A DNA stretch of 64,000 nt from Microlunatus lacustris (lineage in GTDB: Bacteria; Actinomycetota; Actinomycetes; Propionibacteriales; Propionibacteriaceae): contig BAAAJN010000009.1 in assembly GCA_039527025.1 (NCBI GenBank), forward strand, positions 1-64,000, written 5' to 3'. The notes beneath the pieces were generated by a model, which ran no database searches, was not told where the DNA came from, and worked only from the letters and a program-made list of their open reading frames with translations. The position numbers were made by a program, and so were the translations under genes. Shown here in pieces: positions 37,422 to 45,917 of the stretch. How positions within the stretch are numbered: the stretch's first letter is position 1; the number at the start of each line of letters is the position of its first letter.

Positions 37422-38645
37422 ATGTCTTCTCCCGCGAGCGACGCCCTCCGCCGCGCCCTGATCGACCGCGCTGTCGACGACCTGACCGACGAGCTGGTCG
37501 AGGTCCGCCGCGACCTGCACGCGCACCCCGAGATCGGCCATGCCGAGCACCGGACGACCGCGCTGGTGGTGGAGCGGCTGGAGCAGGCGGGGCTGGTCGC
37601 CAAGGTGCTGCCGGTGGGCACCGGCGCCTGGTGCGACGTGCTGCCGGCCGGCTTCGACTACGCCGACGGCCTGGTCGGGCTGCGGGCCGACCTCGACGCC
37701 CTGCCGATCAGCGAGCGGACCGACCTGCCGTTCGCCTCCACGGTGCCCGGGGTGGCGCACGCCTGCGGGCACGACGTGCACACCACCATCCTGCTGGGGG
37801 TCGGCCTGGTGCTGGCCCGGCTGCGGGACGCGGACCTGCTCACCCGCGGGGTCCGGCTGATCTTCCAGCCGGCAGAGGAGACGAACCCCGGCGGCGCCGT
37901 CGACGCCATCGAGGGCGGGGTGCTGACCGACGTCGCCGAGATCTACGCGCTGCACTGCGACCCGCGCACCGACACCGGCCGGATCGCCCTCAAGACCGGC
38001 CCGATCACCTCTGCCGTCGACCAGGTCCGGGTCACCCTGACCGGCACCGGCGGGCACACCTCGCGGCCGCACCTCACCCAGGACGTCGTCGGCGCGCTGG
38101 GGGCGCTGGCCACCCAGACCCAGCTGCTGCTCTCCCGCCGGGTCGACCCCCGCAGCGGCGTCTCCTTGATGTGGGGGCGGGTGCAGGCCGGGTCGGTGGC
38201 CAACGCCATCCCCAGCTCCGGGGAGATCGAGGGCACCCTGCGCGCCCTGGACGTGACGGGTTGGCAGCAGGCGAAGGAGCTGGTGCCCCAGCTGATCGCC
38301 GAGGTCGTGAAGCCCTTCGGCGTCGAGGTCCAGGTCACGGTGAACGACGGCGTCCCGCCGGCGGTCAACCACGTCCGCGGCGTCCGCCGGCTGACCCGGG
38401 CCGCCGAGGAGATGCTCGGCCCGCACGGCGTCACCACGACCGAGCAGTCGCTCGGCGGCGAGGACTTCTCCTGGATGCTGCAGCAGGTGCCGGGAGCGCT
38501 GGCCCGGCTGGGCGTCCGGCCGCCCGGTGCCGCGGCCACGCCGGACATCCACCAGCCGAACTTCCTGGCCGACGAGCGCTGCATCCCCGTGGGCCTGCGG
38601 GTGCTGGCCGACGTCGCCTCCTCCGCCGAGCGCCCCGGCATCTGA
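37422..38645 (+). CDS. M20D family amidohydrolase / metallopeptidase
   Basis: A 407-residue zinc hydrolase of the N-acyl-amino-acid or hippurate-hydrolase type. It has RRDLHAHPEIG, the metal Asp and Cys/His in ADLDALPI and HACGHDVHT, the catalytic Glu in PAEETNPGG, a domain-swapped lid (GTGGHTSRPHLTQD) and GGEDFSWML. ATG at 37422 follows a GAGGAT box by 7 nt, and GGGAGG also lies upstream at longer distance. The start at 37413 is possible. The substrate is not determined. Confidence 0.9.
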   Translation: MSSPASDALRRALIDRAVDDLTDELVEVRRDLHAHPEIGHAEHRTTALVVERLEQAGLVAKVLPVGTGAWCDVLPAGFDYADGLVGLRADLDALPISERTDLPFASTVPGVAHACGHDVHTTILLGVGLVLARLRDADLLTRGVRLIFQPAEETNPGGAVDAIEGGVLTDVAEIYALHCDPRTDTGRIALKTGPITSAVDQVRVTLTGTGGHTSRPHLTQDVVGALGALATQTQLLLSRRVDPRSGVSLMWGRVQAGSVANAIPSSGEIEGTLRALDVTGWQQAKELVPQLIAEVVKPFGVEVQVTVNDGVPPAVNHVRGVRRLTRAAEEMLGPHGVTTTEQSLGGEDFSWMLQQVPGALARLGVRPPGAAATPDIHQPNFLADERCIPVGLRVLADVASSAERPGI

Positions 38646-38694
38646 GCTGCCGCGGCGCCCCTCGCGAAGGGCGGTGGGGCTCGCCCGGGGCAGA

Positions 38695-38754
38695 TAAGGT
38701 GTGCGGCAAGCACGAGCCTCGACGGGACGAAGATGAGCCGTCTCGAGGCCTTGC
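38695..38754 (+). promoter_or_regulatory. Promoter and structured leader of the nucleoside-uptake cluster
   Basis: A TAAGGT box (38695-38700) predicts a transcript starting at about 38706, exactly at the foot of a long stem: GCAAG (38706-38710) pairs with CTTGC (38750-38754), then after a 5-nt bulge GCCTCGA-CGG (38716-38725) pairs with CCG-TC-TCGAGGC (38738-38749), with a 12-nt loop GACGAAGATGAG. The leader ends 31 nt before the start codon. It does not match the purine riboswitch core that I know. Confidence 0.5.
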
Positions 38755-38785
38755 GCCAGCAATTCGTCTGAACCAGGAGCGACTC

Positions 38786-39904
38786 GTGAAGAAGTCCTTG
38801 CTCGTCGGCCCAGCGCTCACCGCTGCGGTCCTGCTCACCCTCGGCGCCTGCGCCGAAGCCCCCGGTACCGCCGAGCCGGCGGCCAGCGCGAGCGGCGGCG
38901 CCAGCTCGGCCGCCAGCGGTGCCGCGGGCGACTTCAAGGCCTGCATGGTCTCCGACTCCGGCGGCTTCGACGACCGCTCGTTCAACCAGACGTCCTACAA
39001 GGGCATGACCGACGCGGCCACCGAGCTGGGCATCGAGACCGGTCAGGTCGAGTCCAGCTCCGCCTCCGACTTCGCCGGCAACATCCAGTCGATGGTCGAC
39101 GCGAACTGCAAGATCATCGTCACCGTCGGCTTCCTGCTCAGCGACGACACCGTCGCCGCGGCCAAGGCCAACCCCGACATCGACTTCGCCATCGTCGACA
39201 ACAACGACCCCGAGGCCTACGCCGGCGTCGACAACCTGAAGCCGCTGGTGTTCAACACCGCGCAGTCCAGCTTCATGGCCGGCTACCTCGCCGCGGGCAC
39301 CTCCCAGACCCAGAAGGTCGGCACCTTCGGCGGCGTCAAGATCCCGACCGTGACGATCTTCATGGACGGCTTCGCCCAGGGCGTGGAGTACTACAACGAG
39401 AAGAAGGGCGCCGACGTCGCGGTGCTCGGCTGGGACGTCGACAAGCAGGACGGCCAGTTCGTCGGGAACTTCGAGTCCGACACCGACGGCGGTCGCGTCG
39501 CCGGCACCCTGATCAGCCAGGGCGCCGACGTCATCCTCCCCGTGGCCGGTCCGGCCGGCATCGGCGCACTGCAGGCCGCCAAGGCCAGCGGTGGCAAGGC
39601 CAACGCCATCTGGGTGGACACCGACGGTTGCGTCAGCGCCGAGACCTACTGCCCGCAGATCGTCTCCAGCGTCTACAAGGGCATGGACGTCGCCGTCGCC
39701 GACGCGATCAAGGCCTCCCAGGACGGCAGCTTCACCCCCGAGCCCTACGTCGGCACGCTGGAGAACAACGGGACCGGGCTCTCCCCGTTCAACCAGTTCG
39801 ACTCCAAGGTCCCGGCCGAGCTGAAGACCGAGCTCGACCAGATCAAGTCCGACATCATCGCGGGCACCATCACCATCGAGTCCGACTCGCAGCCGTCCTC
39901 CTGA
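38786..39904 (+). CDS. BMP-family lipoprotein, purine nucleoside binding subunit
   Basis: Solute-binding lipoprotein of a PnrA/BmpA-type ABC importer (372 residues). It has a signal peptide with lipobox LGAC (cleavage near residue 20), then the BMP fold (MVSDSGGFDDRSFNQTSYKGM, VGFLLSDDTV, FNTAQSSFMAGYLA, GFAQGVEYYN). The family binds nucleosides, and the downstream deaminases support that. GTG at 38786 has AGGAG 7 nt upstream and a structured leader before it. A hairpin after the stop separates it from the ABC genes and likely lets the binding protein be made in excess. Confidence 0.92.
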   Translation: MKKSLLVGPALTAAVLLTLGACAEAPGTAEPAASASGGASSAASGAAGDFKACMVSDSGGFDDRSFNQTSYKGMTDAATELGIETGQVESSSASDFAGNIQSMVDANCKIIVTVGFLLSDDTVAAAKANPDIDFAIVDNNDPEAYAGVDNLKPLVFNTAQSSFMAGYLAAGTSQTQKVGTFGGVKIPTVTIFMDGFAQGVEYYNEKKGADVAVLGWDVDKQDGQFVGNFESDTDGGRVAGTLISQGADVILPVAGPAGIGALQAAKASGGKANAIWVDTDGCVSAETYCPQIVSSVYKGMDVAVADAIKASQDGSFTPEPYVGTLENNGTGLSPFNQFDSKVPAELKTELDQIKSDIIAGTITIESDSQPSS

Positions 39905-39919
39905 CCGCCTGCTGACCGA

Positions 39920-39955
39920 CCGGCCCGGCTCCCGCCACCCGCGGGGCCGGGCCGG
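39920..39955 (+). terminator. Intercistronic hairpin after the BMP gene
   Basis: A 10-bp stem CCGGCCCGGC with its complement GCCGGGCCGG encloses a second 5-bp stem (CCCGC/GCGGG). It lies 15 bp after the stop and 69 bp before the ATPase gene, as expected of a partial terminator in ABC importer operons. Confidence 0.7.
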
Positions 39956-40023
39956 CCGCGTCCGGGGCGGCACCGCTCCGCCGACCGAGGAAGGGCTCCC
40001 AGCCGCTGTGGAAGGATGCGCCC

Positions 40024-41625
40024 GTGACTGACCAGGACGCCGGCCTGCGCCTGCGCGGGATCACCAAGCGCTTCGGGGCGCTGGTCGCCAACGACGGCAT
40101 CGACCTCGACATCGTGCCCGGGGAGATCCACTGCCTGCTGGGGGAGAACGGGGCCGGCAAGTCGACGCTGATGAACGTGCTCTACGGGCTGCTGCAGCCC
40201 GACGAGGGCGAGATCACCGTCGACGGCCGACCGCAGGTCTCCCGCAGCCCCAAGGAGGCCATCGCCGCCGGCATCGGCATGGTGCACCAGCACTTCATGC
40301 TCGTCGACGTGTTCACCGTGGCCGAGAACCTCGCCCTCGGCGACGACCGGCGGGGGCTGCTCAACATGCGGCAGGCCCGCCGCACCGTGCGCGCGCTGTC
40401 GGAGCGCTACCACCTCGACGTCGACCCCGACGCCCGGGTCGAGGACCTGCCGGTCGGGGTCCAGCAGCGCGTCGAGATCCTCAAGGCGCTGGCCAACGAC
40501 GCCCGCTACCTGATCTTCGACGAGCCGACCGCGGTGCTCACCCCGCAGGAGATCGACGAGCTGATCGCGGTGATGCGCTCGCTGCGCGACGAGGGCCGCG
40601 CCATCGTCTTCATCACCCACAAGCTGCGCGAGGTCCGCGCGATCGCGGACAAGATCACCGTCATCCGCCGCGGCCGGGTGGTGGGCACCGCGCTGCCGAG
40701 CGACCCCGAGACCTCGCTGGCCGAGCTGATGGTCGGCCGCGCGGTCAACCTCGTCGTCGACAAGGAGCCCGCCCGGCCCGGTGCGGAGCCGCGGCTGGTG
40801 CTCGAGGGCGTGTCGGTGGCCAGTCCCAGCGGGGTGCTGGCCGTGCACGAGCTGGACCTCTCCGTCGCGGGCGGCGAGATCGTCTGCGTCGCCGGCGTGC
40901 AGGGCAACGGCCAGACCGAGCTCGCCGAAGCCCTGCTCGGCGCCGCGCCGGTCACCGCCGGCCGTGTCTACCTGGACGGCAAGCCGCTGGCCACCGGCTC
41001 GACCCGCGACACCATCCGCGCCGGGGTCGGCTTCGTCCCCGAGGACCGCAAGCACGACGGCTTCGTCGGCAGCTTCACGGTGGCGGAGAACCTCGTGCTC
41101 AACCAGGCCGACGAGAAGCCGTACGCCCGCGGCATCGCCCTCGACCTGCCGGGCATCCGCCGCAACGCCGAGGACCGGGTGGCCGAGTTCGACATCCGCA
41201 CCCAGTCCGTCGACACCCCGGTCGCGGCCCTCTCCGGGGGCAACCAGCAGAAGGTGGTGCTGGCCCGTGAGCTGTCCCGTCCGCTCTCGGTGCTGGTGGC
41301 CAGCCAGCCCACCCGCGGCGTCGACGTCGGGGCCATCGAGTTCCTGCACCGCCGGCTGGTGGCTGAGCGGGACCGCGGCACCGCGGTGCTCATCGTCTCC
41401 ACCGAGCTCGACGAGGTGGTGGCGCTGGCCGACCGGGTCGCCGTCATGTACCGCGGCCGGATCGTCGGGATCGTGCCGCCCACCACGTCGCGGGAGGTGC
41501 TCGGCCTGATGATGGCCGGCGTGCCCGCCGAGGAGGCGCTGGCCGCGGCGACCGTGACCACCCAGAGCGAGGAGGACGAGGCCCTGGCCGCGTCCCTCGC
41601 GAGCACCCCCGAGGAGGCCCGGTGA
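40024..41625 (+). CDS. ABC importer ATPase with two nucleotide-binding domains
   Basis: The 533-residue tandem ATPase is of the RbsA/NupO-like type used with BMP binding proteins. The first domain has a proper Walker A (GENGAGKST), Walker B (LIFDEPTAVLT) and the signature LPVGVQQRVEIL. The second has a degenerate Walker A (GVQGNGQTE) and a full signature (LSGGNQQKVVLAREL), as is normal in this family. GTG at 40024 follows an AAGGAT box by 6 nt, so it may have its own promoter in addition to read-through. Its stop overlaps the next GTG. Confidence 0.93.
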   Translation: MTDQDAGLRLRGITKRFGALVANDGIDLDIVPGEIHCLLGENGAGKSTLMNVLYGLLQPDEGEITVDGRPQVSRSPKEAIAAGIGMVHQHFMLVDVFTVAENLALGDDRRGLLNMRQARRTVRALSERYHLDVDPDARVEDLPVGVQQRVEILKALANDARYLIFDEPTAVLTPQEIDELIAVMRSLRDEGRAIVFITHKLREVRAIADKITVIRRGRVVGTALPSDPETSLAELMVGRAVNLVVDKEPARPGAEPRLVLEGVSVASPSGVLAVHELDLSVAGGEIVCVAGVQGNGQTELAEALLGAAPVTAGRVYLDGKPLATGSTRDTIRAGVGFVPEDRKHDGFVGSFTVAENLVLNQADEKPYARGIALDLPGIRRNAEDRVAEFDIRTQSVDTPVAALSGGNQQKVVLARELSRPLSVLVASQPTRGVDVGAIEFLHRRLVAERDRGTAVLIVSTELDEVVALADRVAVMYRGRIVGIVPPTTSREVLGLMMAGVPAEEALAAATVTTQSEEDEALAASLASTPEEAR

Positions 41626-42848
41626 CCACCACCGGCACCCCGCAGGCCCCGCCGCCCAGAGCCAGCCCGGCGCCCGAGCGCACCGTCGCCCCGCGCCGTG
41701 GCGTCCCCTGGGTCGAGGTGGTGACCACCCTCGCCGCCTTCGTGCTGGCCTTCCTCGTCGGCGCCGTGCTGATGGTGGTCTCCGACACCGAGGTCCGCCG
41801 CACCTTCACCTACTTCTTCGCCCGGCCCTCCGACGCCCTCACCGCCAGCTGGGACAAGGTCGGCGGCGCCTACGCCGCCCTGGTGCAGGGCGCCCTCGGC
41901 GGCTACGGGCCGATCACCGAGACGACGGCCCAGGCTGCGCCGCTGATCTGCGCGGGCCTCGGCGTCGGACTGGCCTTCCGCGCCGGGCTGTTCAACATCG
42001 GCGCCCAGGGCCAGGCCATCCTCGGCGCGCTGCTGGCCGCCTACGTCGGCTTCGCCTGGTCGTTGCCGCCGGGGGTGCACCTCGTCGTCGCCGTGCTCGG
42101 CGGGCTCGTCGGCGGCGGGCTGTGGGGCGGCATCGTCGGCTGGCTCAAGGCCCGGGCCGGCGCCCACGAGGTGATCGTCACGATCATGATGAACTACATC
42201 GCCGCCGGCCTGCTGGGTTACCTGCTGACCACCACCGCGTTCCGCCGCCCCGGCCGGACCGACCCGATCTCACCGGTCGTGGACTGGAACGCGACCCTGC
42301 CCCGGCTGGAGGGCGGCCGGCTGCACCTCGGCTTCCTGCTGGCCCTGCTGGCCGCGGTCGCCGTCTGGTGGCTGCTGGACCGCTCGACCACCGGGTTCGC
42401 CATCCGCGCCGTCGGCGCCAACCCGCACGCCGCGGCCACCGCCGGGATGAGCGTGGCCCGGACGACCATCATCACCATGGTCATCGCCGGCGCGCTCGCC
42501 GGGCTGGCCGGGGTGCAGGCCGCCCTCGGCCCCAGCGCGTCGGGGGTGCCGGTGCCGCTGTCGGCGGGCATCGTCGGCTCGGTGGGGTTCGACGCCATCA
42601 CCGTCGCCCTGCTCGGCCGATCCCGGCCGTTCGGGATCGTGCTGGCCGGACTGCTGTTCGGCGCACTGCACGCCGGCGGGCTGGCCATGCAGAGCGTCGC
42701 GCAGACCCCGCTCACCCTGACCACCGCGCTGCAGGCGCTGATCGTGCTGTTCGTCGCCGCCCCCGCGCTGGTCGCGAAGCTGCTGCCCTTCCTCCGAGGG
42801 CGGCGGCTGCGACCGGTCGGACCGGCGGCCGAGGGAGGTCTGGCGTGA
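41622..42848 (+). CDS. ABC importer permease (nucleoside type), first subunit
   Basis: A 408-residue BPD_transp_2 (RbsC/NupP-like) permease with about ten helices. It has the family pattern AGLFNIGAQGQAILGAL and, later, GANPHAAATAGMSVARTT. It begins with GTG overlapping the ATPase stop (GTGA) and ends overlapping the next permease in the same way, so the three transport subunits are coupled. The first 35 residues are Pro-rich and cytoplasmic. Confidence 0.92.
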   Translation: MTTTGTPQAPPPRASPAPERTVAPRRGVPWVEVVTTLAAFVLAFLVGAVLMVVSDTEVRRTFTYFFARPSDALTASWDKVGGAYAALVQGALGGYGPITETTAQAAPLICAGLGVGLAFRAGLFNIGAQGQAILGALLAAYVGFAWSLPPGVHLVVAVLGGLVGGGLWGGIVGWLKARAGAHEVIVTIMMNYIAAGLLGYLLTTTAFRRPGRTDPISPVVDWNATLPRLEGGRLHLGFLLALLAAVAVWWLLDRSTTGFAIRAVGANPHAAATAGMSVARTTIITMVIAGALAGLAGVQAALGPSASGVPVPLSAGIVGSVGFDAITVALLGRSRPFGIVLAGLLFGALHAGGLAMQSVAQTPLTLTTALQALIVLFVAAPALVAKLLPFLRGRRLRPVGPAAEGGLA

Positions 42849-44161
42849 GCACCGTCGTCGAGCCCACCACGCCCGGGTCGGCGGAGCCGGAGCGACCCGC
42901 CGACCGCGCGGACGACCGCGTCGAGTCCGCCGAGAAGCGCCGCCAGCGGCTGTCCACCGGCGTGCTGATCGCCGTCGTCGGGCTGCTGCTGCTGCTCGCC
43001 CTCGGGTCCACCACCGGCCAGGCCCGGTTCGCGCTGTCCAACGCCTTCGACGAGGTGCAGCTGCCGACCGTCGCCCTGCCCGGCCTGGCCACGGTGGCCG
43101 TCTGCGCCGTGCTGTGCCTGCTGGCCGCGGCCGGGTTCTTGTCGGGCCGGCTGAGCGGCCGGCTGCCCGCGCTGACCGGGGCCGTCGCCGGCCTGGCCGT
43201 GGTGCTCGGCTTCCTGACCTGGGCCGCGGCCGGTCGCGAGCTGCCGTTCCCGGTCAGCAACCAGTTCGCCGGCACGCTGTCGCTGGCCACCCCGCTGGTC
43301 TTCGGGGCGCTCTGCGGGGTGCTCTGCGAGCGGGCCGGGGTCGTCAACGTCTCCATCGAGGGGCAGTTCCTGACCGCGGCCTTCGCCGCCGCGATCGTCG
43401 GCAGCCTGACCGGCTCGGTGAGCGCCGCCATCGTCGCCGCCGTCGTGGCCGGCCTGGTGATGGCTGCCCTGCTCGCGCTGTTCGCCATCAACTACCTGGT
43501 CAACCAGGTGGTCCTCGGCGTGGTGCTGAACCTGCTCGCCGTCGGCATCACCGGGTTCCTGTTCGACCAGCTGGTGCAGCCCGCCTCGCAGCGCTACAAC
43601 GCCGCGCCGGTGCTGGAGCCACTGCCCATCCCTCTGCTGGAGCGCATCCCGTTCTTCGGCACGGTGCTGTTCTCCCAGAACATCCTGGCCTACCTGGCCG
43701 GGCTCGCGGTGCTGGTCGTCTGGCTGCTGCTGTACCGCTCCACCTGGGGCCTGCGGGTCCGGGCCACCGGCGAGCACCCCGAGGCGGTGGACACGGTCGG
43801 CATCAGCGTCCGGGCCGTCCGCTGGTCGGCGGTGCTGGCCGGCGGGCTGTTCGCCGGCATCGGCGGCTCGTTCTTCACCCTGGCCTCCACCGGGGCGTTC
43901 TCCAAGGAGTTCACCGTCGGCAACGGCTTCATCGCCCTGGCCGCGGTGATCATGGGCCGCTGGCGCCCGGTGCTGGCCGCCCTGATGTGCCTGTTCTTCG
44001 GCTTCGTCACCCAGATGGCCTCGCAGCTGCAGACGCTGAGCACCCCGATGCCCAGCCAGTTCCTGCTGGTGCTGCCCTACGTGGCCACGATCATCGCCGT
44101 CGCCGGACTGGTCGGCCGCGTCCGACCACCCGCCGCCGACGGCGTGGCGTACGAGAAGTGA
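42845..44161 (+). CDS. ABC importer permease (nucleoside type), second subunit
   Basis: A 438-residue permease of the same family (NupQ-like), forming the heterodimer with the previous protein. The signature SLATPLVFGALCGVLCERAGVVNVSIEG is present, and the EHPEAVDTVGISV loop corresponds to GANPHAAATAGMSV of the partner. There are extra N-terminal helices and a charged cytoplasmic start. GTG at 42845 overlaps the previous stop by 4 bp. Confidence 0.92.
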   Translation: MSTVVEPTTPGSAEPERPADRADDRVESAEKRRQRLSTGVLIAVVGLLLLLALGSTTGQARFALSNAFDEVQLPTVALPGLATVAVCAVLCLLAAAGFLSGRLSGRLPALTGAVAGLAVVLGFLTWAAAGRELPFPVSNQFAGTLSLATPLVFGALCGVLCERAGVVNVSIEGQFLTAAFAAAIVGSLTGSVSAAIVAAVVAGLVMAALLALFAINYLVNQVVLGVVLNLLAVGITGFLFDQLVQPASQRYNAAPVLEPLPIPLLERIPFFGTVLFSQNILAYLAGLAVLVVWLLLYRSTWGLRVRATGEHPEAVDTVGISVRAVRWSAVLAGGLFAGIGGSFFTLASTGAFSKEFTVGNGFIALAAVIMGRWRPVLAALMCLFFGFVTQMASQLQTLSTPMPSQFLLVLPYVATIIAVAGLVGRVRPPAADGVAYEK

Positions 44162-44225
44162 CGGAGGAAGCGGCGGTGCTGGGACTGGAGGGACGCCGGA
44201 TCGCGCGCCGCCGAGGTGAGCAGGA

Positions 44226-44720
44226 GTGAGCAGACACGCTTCCCCGTCTGCGGACGACGACGAACTCGCCGGGCCCGAGCGCGATCCGCAGCCGAGCGGA
44301 GCGAGGCCCCCGGACTGGGACGGGTTGCGCGCCCGCGCCCGGGAGATGACCGCGCTGGCCTACGCGCCGTACTCCGACTACCAGGTCGGCGCGGCCGCGC
44401 TGGTCGACGACGGCCGGGTCGTCGTCGGCTGCAACGTGGAGAACGCCGCCTACGGTGTCACCCTCTGCGCCGAGTGCGGCCTGGTCTCGGCCCTGCTGGC
44501 CAGCGGGGGTGGTCGGCTGGTCGCCTTCGCCTGCGTCGACAAGCGCGGGCTGGCGCTGATGCCGTGCGGCCGCTGCCGCCAGCTGCTCTGGGAGCACGGC
44601 GGACCGGACTGCCTCGTCGACTCACCCACCGGCATCGTGCCGATGACCGCCGTGCTGCCGCAGGCCTTCGGCGTCGACCAGCTCGACGAGGTCGAGCGCC
44701 ACCCCAGCACCCACCCCTGA
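44226..44720 (+). CDS. cdd: Cytidine deaminase
   Basis: Pyrimidine salvage: cytidine or deoxycytidine to uridine forms. The 164-residue protein is of the small homotetrameric zinc type, with the zinc Cys and catalytic Glu in TLCAECG, and the second zinc pair in PCGRCRQLLWE. GNxEN-type substrate contacts appear as CNVENAAYG. About 30 extra N-terminal residues are polar and unassigned. GTG at 44226 has only modest ribosome sites upstream (GAGG, AGGA), so the exact start is uncertain. Confidence 0.92.
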   Translation: MSRHASPSADDDELAGPERDPQPSGARPPDWDGLRARAREMTALAYAPYSDYQVGAAALVDDGRVVVGCNVENAAYGVTLCAECGLVSALLASGGGRLVAFACVDKRGLALMPCGRCRQLLWEHGGPDCLVDSPTGIVPMTAVLPQAFGVDQLDEVERHPSTHP

Positions 44721-44762
44721 ACCGCGAACACCCCCGAACCGCGACCACACCTGAGGAACGCC

Positions 44763-45842
44763 ATGACGCTCGCCCCCGACCTGCTGCGCTCGCTGCCCAA
44801 GGTCTCCCTGCACGACCACCTGGACGGCGGGCTCCGGCCGGCGACGGTCTTCGAGATCGCCGCCGAGATCGGCCACCCGCTGCCCGCCGACAGCGCCGAG
44901 GCACTTGGCCGCTGGTTCACCGAGTCGGCCAACTCCGGTTCGCTGGTCCGGTACCTGGAGACGTTCGACCACACCATCGCGGTCATGCAGACACCCGAGC
45001 ACCTGCGCCGGGTGGCCCGGGAGTTCGTCGAGGACCTGGCCGCCGACGGCGTCGTCTACGGCGAGGCCCGCTGGGCGCCGGAGCAGCACACGAAGGCCGG
45101 GCTGACCGAGGCCGACGCCGTCGAGGCGGTCCGGGACGGGCTGACCGAGGGGATGCTGGTCTGCGCCGACCGCGGGCAGCACCTGCAGGTCCAGCAGCTC
45201 GTCACCTCCATGCGGCACGTGGAGCCGAGCACCCGGATCGCGGAGCTGGCGCTGGCCTACCGCGACTCCGGCGTCGCGGGGTTCGACATCGCCGGCGCCG
45301 AGGACGGCTTCCCCGCCGAGCGGTTCCTGCCGGCCTTCTCGCTGCTCAAGCAGGCGAGCTTCCCCTACACGATCCACGCGGGAGAGGCGGCCGGCGTCGA
45401 CTCCATCTGGGGCGCGCTGCAGCTGTGCAGCGCCAACCGCATCGGCCACGGCGTCCGGATCGTCGAGGACATCACGACGAACGACGACGGCTCGGTCACC
45501 CTCGGCCGGCTGGCCGCCTACGTCCGCGACCAGCAGATCCCGCTGGAGCTGTGCCCGTCGTCGAACGCCCAGACCGGGGCGGTCGCCTCGCTGGACGCGC
45601 ACCCGTTCGCGCTGCTGGACGGGCTGGGCTTCCTGGTGACGGTGAACAGCGACAACCAGCTGATGAGCGGGACGACGCTCAGCCACGAGATGGGCGTGCT
45701 CGTCGACCACCTCGGCTACGACCTCGACGGCCTGGAGCGGATCACCCTGAACGCCGCGGCCAGCGCGTTCCTGCCCTACCCGCTGCGCGAGGAGCTGATC
45801 GACGACGTCATCCTCCCCGGCTTCGAGGCCGCCCGCGGCTGA
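44763..45842 (+). CDS. add: Adenosine deaminase
   Basis: Purine salvage: adenosine to inosine. The 359-residue TIM-barrel zinc enzyme has the metal motif HDHLDGG (HxH), HAGE with catalytic Glu (YTIHAGEAAG), GHGVRI, SSNAQTG and the metal Asp in NSDNQLMSG; the second Asp of the usual DD pair is Asn. GAGG precedes the ATG. It ends the uptake and salvage cluster, with copy 3 of the 54-bp repeat immediately after its stop. Confidence 0.95.
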   Translation: MTLAPDLLRSLPKVSLHDHLDGGLRPATVFEIAAEIGHPLPADSAEALGRWFTESANSGSLVRYLETFDHTIAVMQTPEHLRRVAREFVEDLAADGVVYGEARWAPEQHTKAGLTEADAVEAVRDGLTEGMLVCADRGQHLQVQQLVTSMRHVEPSTRIAELALAYRDSGVAGFDIAGAEDGFPAERFLPAFSLLKQASFPYTIHAGEAAGVDSIWGALQLCSANRIGHGVRIVEDITTNDDGSVTLGRLAAYVRDQQIPLELCPSSNAQTGAVASLDAHPFALLDGLGFLVTVNSDNQLMSGTTLSHEMGVLVDHLGYDLDGLERITLNAAASAFLPYPLREELIDDVILPGFEAARG

Positions 45843-45849
45843 GTTCCCA

Positions 45850-45903
45850 CCGACTTGTCAGAACCAGCCGGTGCCAGGACCCCGATAGTGTCTGACAACT
45901 CGG
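45850..45903 (+). repeat. 54-bp palindromic element, copy 3
   Basis: The element lies 7 bp after the add stop and 14 bp before the convergent M20 stop. It starts with CCGACTTGTCAGA and ends with TCTGACAACTCGG (one mismatch in the inverted repeats). The centre contains CCGGTGCCAGGACCCCG. It may act as a bidirectional terminator here. Confidence 0.85.
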
Positions 45904-45917
45904 CACGAGGGTGAGCC

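Noticed and set aside
38695..38785. Known purine riboswitch before the nucleoside lipoprotein gene
   Set aside because: The conserved three-way-junction sequences and pyrimidine specificity position are absent; kept only as an unassigned structured leader.
44161..44226. Small reading frame between the permease and cytidine deaminase genes
   Set aside because: It is the tail of a shadow frame of the permease gene, ends at 44229 and has no start with support.
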